From Gigantopelta aegis (lineage: Eukaryota; Mollusca; Gastropoda; Neomphalida; Peltospiridae): a stretch of 64,000 nt of DNA. The translations under genes were made by a program, and so were the position numbers. A model generated the notes under the pieces. The model was not told the origin of the DNA and did not search any database. It saw nothing but the letters and a program-made list of their open reading frames with translations. Shown here one piece after another: positions 23,890 to 35,800 of this stretch. How positions within the stretch are numbered: the stretch's first letter is position 1; each line of letters starts with the position of its first letter. The stretch spans positions 97,443,851-97,507,850 of the forward strand of contig NC_054704.1 in assembly GCF_016097555.1 (NCBI RefSeq). The letters are read 5' to 3'.

Positions 23890-26800
23890 ATGGACTGGGA
23901 ACGGGATGTTAACTCGATCGTGCGTGAGACTGAGGAAAACTTGATCAAAATAAGGGTATGTTTCAGATATTCATGTTAGTACACAATGTCATGTAATTGC
24001 TATACAGCAACAGGCTTCTTACACATCCTGGAAATCTTGGAATGTCCTGGAATTTTATGATTTTAAAATCCAGTCCTGGAATGTCCTGGAAAAAGCATAA
24101 TTTTTTTTTTGTGTGTCCTGGAAATTTAGGCTAAACATTTGGTGGTTTATTGTTATTGTTTTTGCATCTTTACTTTTGTTGTCCTCATAGCCTGTCTACA
24201 TTCAGACAACAATTTGTTATAAAAACATTCATTGATTGAACATTTTATGTCCTGGAAAAATTAAAAAATGTTCTGGAAATGTGTTTGAATTTTATATTGT
24301 TTTAAGTGTAAGACTTTACTAAGAACCCTGACTAAACAAATTCTCATTCATTTCTGTGCTCTCCCAGGCATACACATACACAGCCCTCGAAATAAGTCGC
24401 AATCAATCAGGTTTCATACTGCTTACCTTGTGGTGTTTTCCCATAACTGATACTTCATTCATGATGATTAATGAATCGGTGTGCTCTAGCAAACAAAATT
24501 AACTTCTAAACTTCAATTCACTGGTCATCTATTCTAATGGTTGCAGTCTCATACTAGTCTCTTTAATTCTGTCTGTTTATTTTCTTATGTTCACATCCAT
24601 TGCTTAATGTCAACATTATTTCACTGATTTGTCCTTCTTTATTTAGGAAAAAATCAATGGGAAATCAACTCTGCAAGAATCTGACAAGTACAATGTTCAC
24701 ACATGTAAGTAGTGTTGTTTTGATTAGGATTCCATATTAATTGTTAAATATGCTTTCTTGTGACATTTTAATTGTATAAATAGTGTAAACTCTCTAAACC
24801 AGATACCCACAAGACCATGTAAAAAGTCTTGTTTTAAGAGATAAGTTCTGTTGTGTACTAATATTATAAAGATAATAAAAACATCAGGTTTTATGAGGTT
24901 TCACTGTATGTTTGTTTTATATTTTAGCAGGTATTTGTAGCATTCAGTGGCTTTGATTATAATCATCAAGAGGATGTATGTTTGATAGCTACTTCCAAAA
25001 CCTCAATATCAATAAAAATCTGGTGCATGGCAAATGGTCATATCAAAACATTTCTTTGGTACATTTGGATAATGAAGAAACAACTAGATGTTCAGAAATA
25101 AATATTCTAAGCAAAAAAACCTATTAAGTTTCAGTTAGAAGTAGCGTGCATTATTTTTAAAGGCCCACATACATTTAGTTAATTTTTGTTTAATATGTGT
25201 AATTTACAGATCTGTCTCCCTGGGAAAGGAGTTTCAGCAAAGACTACATGCCAGAGCGACGTCTCAATAATCATACACAGACTGTTAGTCCCACTATTCT
25301 CGTGGACCCCGGTTATCTAGGCTCAGCACACCCAGACACGGTGCACTTGCAGGAGAAGTTGGAAACTCAAAATAAGGTACACGTTTCATAATGGTTTCCA
25401 CTACACATTCGCCCACAAGTGTATCTTTCAGCTAGATTTTTTACTGGCAGTTGTTACATGTGTTGGTAGTTCAGTATTAAATTATTAATATATATGACTT
25501 GAGGGCAGGTCTCTCTTATTAGTCTAATACTGGTCCAACCGATGGGACTATAGGTTTTATCTCTGTCCTAAGGTCTGTCTGTCCGTTCGTCTGTCCCACA
25601 AATAGTTTTCCAGATGGATTTTTTTCACAATGCTTATAGGTGTTGAACTGACAGTTTGTGTATAGCTTTATTGTGTACTATTACAGATCAAGTTTAACTG
25701 TCATGGCAAATTACTCTTTTTTGACAGAGTTATGGCCCTTGAGATTAGGAGATATGAAAATTAGTTTTTCAGAGTGTTTTTGTTTTTGCAATGCCTGAAG
25801 ATATTCAGCTAAAATTTAGTTTGTTGCTTTATCATAGTTCTGTAAGAGATTAAGTTTAACATTCATGGTGAATTACTCCTTTTTGACAGTTATGGCCCTT
25901 GATCTTAGGAAATATGAAAATTAGTTTTTAGGAGCTCTTGTTTTTGCAATGCCTTAAGATATTGGGCTAAAAATTTGTGTATAGCTTTATCATAGTTCTG
26001 TTACTGATCAAGTTTGACTTTCATGGCAATTTTACCATTTTTGACAGTGTTATGGCCCTTGAACTTAGGAGATATGAACATTTGTTTTCCAGACTTAGTT
26101 TTGCAATGCCTGAAGATATTGAGCTGAAATTTAGTTTGTAGCATTATCATGTAGTATTACCAATAAATGTTTACCCATTTCTATACACAGTTACATTGTA
26201 TGGCCCTTGAATGTAGGCGATACAAACAAGTTTTGGGCTAGGTAGGGGACATGTATTGCTTTAGCAGTACTCTCAGAATGTTTGTTAACATTGTTATGAG
26301 TGTACAAGCAACATGCAGGGTTAGTTCAGATGGGGCTGTGTAAGGAGTGCTCTTTTTATATGTCTCGTTTTGATGGGCTTCACTAACAATAAATATACTA
26401 TTTTTATCTGCCATTTAGTTCAATTGTTTTTTCTTTCCAGACAATTGAACATCTTAACGAACTCGTGAAGTACCTGGAATGTGAACGTGAGCAGTTCATT
26501 GGTCAAATTGAAGAGCTCACAGGTAAAGTCCACCTATATGTCTGTAAACGGCAGGTAAAGTCTGCCTATATGTCTCTGTAAACGGCAGGTAAAGTCCACC
26601 TACATGTCTCTGTAAACGGCAGGTAAAGTCCACCTACATGTCTCTGTAAACGGCAGGTAAAGTCCACCTACATGTCTCTGTAAACAGCAGGTAAAGTCCA
26701 CCTATATGTCTCTGTAAACGGCAGGTAAAGTCCACCTATATGTCTCTGTAAATAGCAGGTAAAGTCCACCTATATGTCTCTGTAAATAGCAGGTAAAGTC

Positions 26801-29800
26801 CACCTATATGTCTCTGTAAACGGCAGGTAAAGTCTGCCTATATGTCTCTGTAAACGGCAGGTAAAGTCCGCCTATATGTCTCTGTAAACGGCAGGTAAAG
26901 TCCATCTATAAGTCTCTGTAAACGGCAGGTAAAGTCCGCCTATACGTCTCTGTAAACGGCAGGTAAAGTCCGCCTATACGTCTCTGTAAATGGCAGGTAA
27001 AGTCCGCCTATGCGTCTCTGTAAATAGCAGGTAAAGTCCACTTATACGTCTCTGTAAATAGCAGGTAAAGTCCACCTACATGTCTCTGTAAACGGCAGGT
27101 AAAGTCCACCTACATGTCTCTGTAAATGGCAGGTAAAGTCCACCTATATGTCTCTGTAAACGGCAGGTAAAGTCTGCCTATATGTCTCTGTAAACGGCAG
27201 GTAAAGTCCACCTATATGTCTCTGTAAATGGCAGGTAAAGTCCACCTATATGTCTCTGTAAACGGCAGGTAAAGTCCGCCTATATGTCTCTGTAAATAGC
27301 AGGTAAAGTCCGCCTATATGTCTCTGTAAATGACAGGTAAAGTCCGCCTATATGTCTCTGTAAATGACAGGTAAAGTCCGCCTATATGTCTCTGTAAATG
27401 ACAGGTAAAGTCTGCCTATATGTCTCTGTAAACGGCAGGTAAAGTCCGCCTATATGTCTCTGTAAATGACAGGTAAAGTCCGCCTATACGTCTCTGTAAA
27501 TGGCAGGTAAAGTCCACCTATATGTCTCTGTAAACGGCAGGTAAAGTCCGCCTACATGTCTCTGTAAACGGCAGGTAAAGTCTGCCTATATGTCTCTGTA
27601 AACGGCAGGTAAAGTCCGCCTATATGTCTCTGTAAACGGCAGGTAAAGTCTGCCTATATGTCTCTGTAAACGGCAGGTAAAGTCCACCTACATGTCTCTG
27701 TAAACGGCAGGTAAAGTCCACCTACATGTCTCTGTAAACGGCAGGTAAAGTCCACCTATATGTCTCTGTAAATAGCAGGTAAAGTCCACCTATATGTCTC
27801 TGTAAACGGCAGGTAAAGTCCACCTATATGTCTCTGTAAATAGCAGGTAAAGTCCACCTATATGTCTCTGTAAATAGCAGGTAAAGTCCACCTATATGTC
27901 TCTGTAAACGGCAGGTAAAGTCTGCCTATATGTCTCTGTAAACGGCAGGTAAAGTCCGCCTATATGTCTCTGTAAACGGCAGGTAAAGTCCATCTATAAG
28001 TCTCTGTAAACGGCAGGTAAAGTCCGCCTATACGTCTCTGTAAACGGCAGGTAAAGTCCGCCTATACGTCTCTGTAAATGGCAGGTAAAGTCCGCCTATG
28101 CGTCTCTGTAAATAGCAGGTAAAGTCCACTTATACGTCTCTGTAAATAGCAGGTAAAGTCCACCTACATGTCTCTGTAAACGGCAGGTAAAGTCCACCTA
28201 CATGTCTCTGTAAATGGCAGGTAAAGTCCACCTATATGTCTCTGTAAACGGCAGGTAAAGTCTGCCTATATGTCTCTGTAAACAGCAGGTAAAGTCCGCC
28301 TATATGTCTCTGTAAACGGCAGGTAAAGTCTGCCTATACGTCTCTGTAAACGGCAGGTAAAGTCCACCTATACGTCTCTGTAAACGGCAGGTAAAGTCTG
28401 CCTATATGTCTCTGTAAATGGCAGGTAAAGTCCACCTATACGTCTCTGTAAACGGCAGGTAAAGTCTGCCTATATGTCTCTGTAAACAGCAGGTAAAGTC
28501 CGCCTATATGTCTCTGTAAACGGCAGGTAAAGTCTGCCTATACGTCTCTGTAAACGGCAGGTAAAGTCCACCTATATGTCTCTGTAAATGGCAGGTAAAG
28601 TCCACCTATATGTCTCTGTAAACGGCAGGTAAAGTCTGCCTATATGTCTCTGTAAACGGCAGGTAAAGTCCACCTATATGTCTCTGTAAATGGCAGGTAA
28701 AGTCCACCTATATGTCTCTGTAAACGGCAGGTAAAGTCCGCCTATATGTCTCTGTAAATAGCAGGTAAAGTCCGCCTATATGTCTCTGTAAATGACAGGT
28801 AAAGTGCTCTGTAAATGCCTATATGTCTCTGTAAATGACAGGTAAAGTCCGCCTATATGTCTCTGTAAATGACAGGTAAAGTCTGCCTATATGTCTCTGT
28901 AAACGGCAGGTAAAGTCCGCCTATATGTCTCTGTAAATGACAGGTAAAGTCCGCCTATACGTCTCTGTAAATGGCAGGTAAAGTCCACCTATACGTCTCT
29001 GTAAATAGCAGGTAAAGTCCGCCTATATGTCTCTGTAAATGACAGGTAAAGTCCGCCTATACGTCTCTGTAAATGGCAGGTAAAGTCCACCTATACGTCT
29101 CTGTAAATAGCAGGTAAAGTCTGCCTATATGTCTCTGTAAATGACAGGTAAAGTCTGCCTATATGTCTCTGTAAACGGCAGGTAAAGTCTGCCTATATGT
29201 CTCTGTAAATGACAGGTAAAGTCTGCCTATATGTCTCTGTAAACGGCAGGTAAAGTCCGCCTATATGTCTCTGTAAATGACAGGTAAAGTCCGCCTATAC
29301 GTCTCTGTAAATGGCAGGTAAAGTCCACCTATATGTCTCTGTAAATAGCAGGTAAAGTCCACCTATATGTCTCTGTAAATGGCAGGTAAAGTCTGCCTAT
29401 ATGTCTCTGTAAACGGCAGGTAAAGTCCGCCTATATGTCTCTGTAAATAGCAGCTAAAGTCCGCCTATATGTCTCTGTAAACGGCAGGTAAAGTCTGCCT
29501 ATATGTCTCTGTAAACGGCAGGTAAAGTCTGCCTATACGTCTCTGTAAACGGCAGGTAAAGTCTGCCTATACGTCTCTGTAAATAGCAGGTAAAGTCCGC
29601 CTATACGTCTCTGTAAACGGCAGGTAAAGTCTGCCTATATGTCTCTGTAAACGGCAGGTAAAGTCTGCCTATATGTCTCTGTAAACGGCAGGTAAAGTCC
29701 GCCTATATGTCTCTGTAAACGGCAGGTAAAGTTTGCCTATATGTCTCTGTAAACGGCAGGTAAAGTCTGCCTATATGTCTCTGTAAACGGCAGGTAAAGT

Positions 29801-32800
29801 CCGCCTATATGTCTCTGTAAATGACAGGTAAAGTCCGCCTATATGTCTCTGTAAATGACAGGTAAAGTCTGCCTATATGTCTCTGTAAATGACAGGTAAA
29901 GTCTGCCTATATGTCTCTGTAAACGGCAGGTAAAGTCCGCCTATATGTCTCTGTAAATGACAGGTAAAGTCTGCCTATATGTCTCTGTAAATGACAGGTA
30001 AAGTCCGCCTATATGTCTCTGTAAATGGCAGGTAAAGTCCACCTACATGTCTCTGTAAACGGCAGGTAAAGTCCACCTATATGTCTCTGTAAACGTCAGG
30101 GTTTAGGCCGTCATTTGACAAACTGTCAAATTCAAATTAAAGTTAAATTTGACGACTGTATTTCTTTATTGATTCACCAGAAAGCTAATTCCAAAATCAT
30201 GCGCCCTTTGTAGATTGACGAGAGTTCTGTCTGATTTGTCAACTGAAACTTAAATCTGGCTACTGATTATCTGACCAAAGTTGTTAATAATTATAATTAT
30301 TTGGGTTTGGCTTAAACTATGACAGTGATTCATGGGTGCATGCCATCACAGCTATAGATACAGTGTGTTCAGTCCTGTCCTGTGTAAGGTTTAATTTATC
30401 AGTGGCGGTCCTCCTACAGGCAAAGTAAGAAGCATGTAACGTCCTATTCCCTCGGTGGACCCATTAATATATTTTTTTTCAGTGCCTTGTAACTGGTATA
30501 TCGAAGGTCATGGTATGTGTTGTCCTGTCTGTGGGGAACGTGCATACAAAAGATTCATTTTCATAATGGAAAAATGTAGTAGGTTTTCTCAGAAGACCAC
30601 TTGTCAGAATTACCAAATGTTTGTTACCCAGTAGCCTATAATTTATTAATGTGCTCTAGTGGTCTTATTTAAACAGGACAAACTAAACCTTTCACATTAG
30701 AAGGTGCTCAAGACAAAACCTGAGTGTATCTTGTCTGTATGGAAATGGAAGCTAAGATCTATACAGGCAAATATTTGTGTACAGCCAACTAGTTTATGGT
30801 ACGCTAGACAATTAGACATCTTAAATTCAACATTTTGCAGCTGCAGTGAAAGAACTAAAAAGGAGCTCTGTGGAAAAACAGTCTTCATTCCAAATGAATG
30901 AGCAGATCTCCGGCATGAAGAGGGAGGTGGCAAGGGAAATGGAGATACTGAAGAATCAGCTCATCATGTTCAAGGCAAACTCACTTCATCTGCCTCATTC
31001 AGGGACAACGTCTCATGGAGTGTCCAGGGAGGTTCGAGATATGTATGTAACTTTTAGCTGTTCAAAGTCAGGGTTCGCGCTGTCGGTAGCTAAATTAGCC
31101 ATTGGCTAATTTTTACAAAAATGGCTAATAAAATTTGCAAGTGGCTAAAATTTTGGCTAGGCCATTTTCTGTCTTCTGATGTGAACAAACGGTTACATAA
31201 TCTATCCGACACCTTAAACATAATAATAATACCAAATATTCAGTTAGCGTAATAGCGATCTCGCGACCGGTAACAAGAAATGGTGTCATGCAGAATTCAG
31301 CGTAGGCCTTATAATGTTTGCTTATTTTAATAATCACTGTTATTAATTTTAACGGCATGCATTCAACATGTATGACAGCAATGTCTGGAAGATCTGTAAC
31401 TTATTATTTTTACTTTGTAAAATCTTTGAACCAAAGTAAAAAAACAGCCCGACAATGCATGTCAATTTTAATAAACATGCCAGTTCAGGGCCGAAAGACA
31501 TGTAGGCTATCTCAAGACCGAGTTCAGCCAGACCGAGCGAAAACAAAACCTTCACTAGACTGGTTTGTGCGCTTCACGTTAAACCAAATGGACACGACGA
31601 ACACCAATCAAATAGTTCGCGAACGTTAGGAAGAACGTTCGTTGGCTGACCTGAGGACAGCTCTCGGTACAAATATACGTCACGCTTCAGAGTCAGCTGA
31701 CACCCGCATGTCAAGAGACATCGTTGCGGACATTAAACAATACGATTACGCAAAAGTAAATCTTGATGTAAATTTGTAGAAAAACAATAGTTGTTCGCAT
31801 CAATGCATACCTAACTGCAGTTTTTGTTTATTCCTTTGTCTATGTTAATTTCGTGCCCATGGTTGAGAGCACGTATGCAGATCGCGATCGCGGGATATGA
31901 ACATGCAGTATTTGTACAAATTGCAGTTAAATGTACACTGAATAAAATTAGTTTACAATAATCATATTTGTTAGATAATTTTAGCTATAAATTTGTAAGA
32001 CTGTGAGGTGACATTTAATATGTTAGCTGGATTTTTTTTTAATAAATGGCGTATACTGTGAAGTCGGCATTCTTAACCGAGTTATTTTCCAAGCATAAAT
32101 CACAACAAGCATTTAACACGACGCTGAAATCAACAGCAACAACATGGCACAAATTGTGAAATTGTTTGGGGTGGGGAATTGATGGGTCACTTAAAAAAAA
32201 AAACCAAACAATTCAAACTAACATAAAGATTGCTATTTAAAGAAATAATGAGCTCTATATAAAGAAAAAGCTCTCAAATTTGTATTTGGGAAAAAAGGAA
32301 GAAAGAAAAAACAACACCCTCCATAAACATCACCCACCCCAAAATTTCTGTATGTTTGTTAATTTAATGTCATAGGCCTTAGAAGTGGGGGTGGGTGTAT
32401 GGGGTACTGGCTTCAAACTTAGAAGATAATGCATAACCCCATCCCCATCTCACCCCACCCCCACTGAAAAATCGAAGTAATATATTAACTGCCCCTACCC
32501 CCATTGAGGTTTTGTTATTCCTATTTATTCCAGTTTGTACACAATTAGCTGAAAAAGATACATTTTCATATTCATATATAAATACTCTATACAGTACTGC
32601 GTAAAACAAATTTGGCTAAAGCATTTTCAATATAGCTAATAAAAATTCCATTTGGCTAATATTTTGGCTACAGGTATTTTTGATCCAGGGTGAGCCCTGA
32701 AAGTAGTGGGTGTATACCACCAAATCAAATCCCATAGACGACAGTGGTAACATATGTGGCTAAAACTCCTACATGCAGCATATCAGTTGACATATACACT

Positions 32801-35800
32801 ATATATAAATACTACAACCACTCACCGTTAAAGTAAATCAGAAAAATTGGGGGTTAAGCTGTTAATTTCAGAGATAACAGATAGCCTCTATGACTAGCCT
32901 AATTCCACACAAAAATTGTCATGCTATTTTTAATAGAATCCTGCACAATGGTGCTAGATCAAATTAAATTACTGGAATTACTGCTATTAACTGTTGCATC
33001 AAATGTTAGGTGCACCTTGAACTTTGACCCAGGCAGATGTTATTTGGTTTAGTACTATCTATAGGTTGGAATTACCTCATCAATCATAGGTTATAATCAA
33101 TTTGCCCTAACTGATCAATAATATAGTCAGTTATAATTATATGTATAGGAAGGATGATGTACTCATTGTGCATTCTGGGAGAGGTCCTACAAATGGCTAA
33201 ATTAGTTGTAATGCCTATCAATATCTGTTTTCATTATGTATACAGGAAAACAAACCAAGATGTCAACATATTAGGGATTTCGTAATTGATCATCACATCG
33301 GTAGAGCCCCGTGGATCAATGTTTGCCTCACCTTTACGAAGAAAGGAAATGTTTTATTTAATGATGCACTGAACACATTTTATTTATAGTTATATGGCGT
33401 CCGACATATGGTTAAAGACCACACAAATACTGAGAGAGAAAACCTGCCGCCAATTCATGGGCTACTCTTTTCAATTAGCAGAAAGGGATCTTTTATATGC
33501 AACATCCCACAGACAGGATAGTACATACCACAGCCTTTGTTACACCAGTTGTGGAGCACTGGCTGGAACGAGAAATATCCCTATGGGCCGACCGATGGGA
33601 ATCGATCCTAGATCGCTCTCCCACCTTTACGAAATAAAAAAATCTAGATATGCACACCCCATGCTAAAATTCCTGCATGTGCGCCTGAACAGCTACTGTA
33701 TTTATCTTGAATCTCCAATGTCTCAACTTGTTGGTTCATTCCTTTCAGTGTCAAAATAAGAATGTTTACTAGTGAATAGATAATTGTTTGGGGGCTTTTA
33801 AGTTTATCACTTTCATTTGAAAAATGTCTTTGAAAATAAATCTACATGTATATTAAATCATCTAGTCGAGGTGTCTAGTATTTGATTCATGTCAGAAATC
33901 ACTGCTATTGATGTTTCTATGTCTCTTTCAGTCACTGTATTTTACAAGAAGAACTGCATTTTCTCAGAAGGGATTTAGATTTTCTCAAATCTAGAATAGG
34001 TAAAATATAGAATTTGAATTATCCAACATAAATGAATATTGTGAGATATCTGAATTGTAAGTTAAAGCTGTAATGTCAGCAATTAGTCTTTTTACCTATT
34101 TAGAGTTGGTTATCCACATTAATTTGTTTTTATTATCACATGCCATTCTTCAATATGCTCATTAATCTAGATTGAATAAAAATTTATTCTTTTTCCATTT
34201 TAACACTCAGAAGAAATCTTTTCCGCTGCGTGTTGTATTACAAGATCTGGTATATAATGTATAGTTTGGTAGGATGAAAAGCTTTGGAATGACTTGTCTG
34301 TTGGTTTTTTAGATTTTTAAAAATTTATTTAATATTTTTTTTTTTTTTTTTTTTTTTAAGACTTTTAGGATAAATAGGTATGGAATTCTTAATTATATTA
34401 TACCATAACATAATGTGGCTTATAAGTTAAAACAATGGGTTAGGGTATATTGGAATTCCTTTACTTTTGTATATTAATTATGTAACTACACTTGTTGCTT
34501 TGTGTATAAGATGTTAATTTTGTCATTTTTGATTATTGTTAAGTGGTTAGGAGAATGATAGTATTACATTTATTATTTTTATCTATTCTAGGAAGTTTAG
34601 AAAATAATGTTCTATCCTTTTCTGGTCAACATACAAGAAGTCCAGACACATTTTTAAAAGTGAGTTTAAGATGTTAACAAACATTAATTGTAAAAAGAGA
34701 GAGATAAGAAGAAGACAAAATAGCACCACATATCTACAGTAGATAAGTGATGTACTTCAATGTGAAATGTATTACTTTCAATCAGCAACACTCAGACCTG
34801 CATAGTGAGATAATTGCAGCTACCGTAAACGTTTTGATTGATGTATATAACTTCTGTGATGACAACATTCACAATGTTGATCTACATGGGGAGGATGGAA
34901 ATATTTTATTTAATGGTGCACTCAACACATTTTATTTATGGTTATATGATGTCGGACATATAGTTAAGGACCACACAGATATTGAAAGAGGAAACCTACT
35001 GTTGCCACTTCATGGGCTACTTTTTTTTATTAGCAGCATGGGATCTTTTATATGCACCATCCAACGGACAGGATAGCACATATCACAGCCTTTGATATAC
35101 CAGTTGTGGTGCACTGTCTGGAGCGAGAAATGGCCCAATCCCAGACCGACCGCGCATCAAGCAAACACTTTACCACTGGGCTGCGTCCCGCCTTCATCTA
35201 GATGGGCGACATGTGGGTCTTATCCCCCACCCCGCCCTCGGGATAACAGCCTCATACCCACCCATGAGTTTTCCTCTCATGTAGTCTAAGTGTTACAATA
35301 TGTTGGACACCAAAACAGTTTAGTTTTTAAAATGTGCACAGGTGTTATTCAATAAGCATTGTCTTCCCATTTTATAACTGATACAGTACAGTTAAACATA
35401 AACTGTTTTCTTTCTTCTTGATGCAGGATTGTGATAGAGAGAGACATAGAAGAAGAGTGGTGCAAACTCTGACTACATTGCCACTTGCCGATAAAAGTCC
35501 ACGGAAAACAGATCTTCAGGAATTAAGGTCAATTTTGAATTTGATGTTAATTTAAAAAGTTATTATCTTATAAGTGCCATATTTAGTTGTTTGCATTAAA
35601 TATTTTATGATTACAATTTTTTTATAAAAAAGGTAAACATTTTACATTCCTAAACAGACATTAGTAAATTCTTTTGATCATTATGCAACTTTGGGACAGC
35701 CCCTTTAATAATTATAAAACGTGTCATTGGCGATCATCTACTTTCAGGTGTGCCGTCTTCGCATTTAAAGATAAACTAGATCTTGTTGAGGGGAAGGTGA

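Noticed and set aside
26523..30099. A long regular array that could suggest a CRISPR locus
   Set aside because: Units are contiguous with no unique spacers, lie inside a spliced animal gene, and no cas genes exist.
31318..31629. 103-codon frame inside the intron 5 element as a transposase
   Set aside because: No recognisable catalytic motif or domain, and it is short.
33394..33759. 121-codon plus-strand open frame
   Set aside because: Antisense reading of a SINE-B body; similar peptides recur in other SINE copies.
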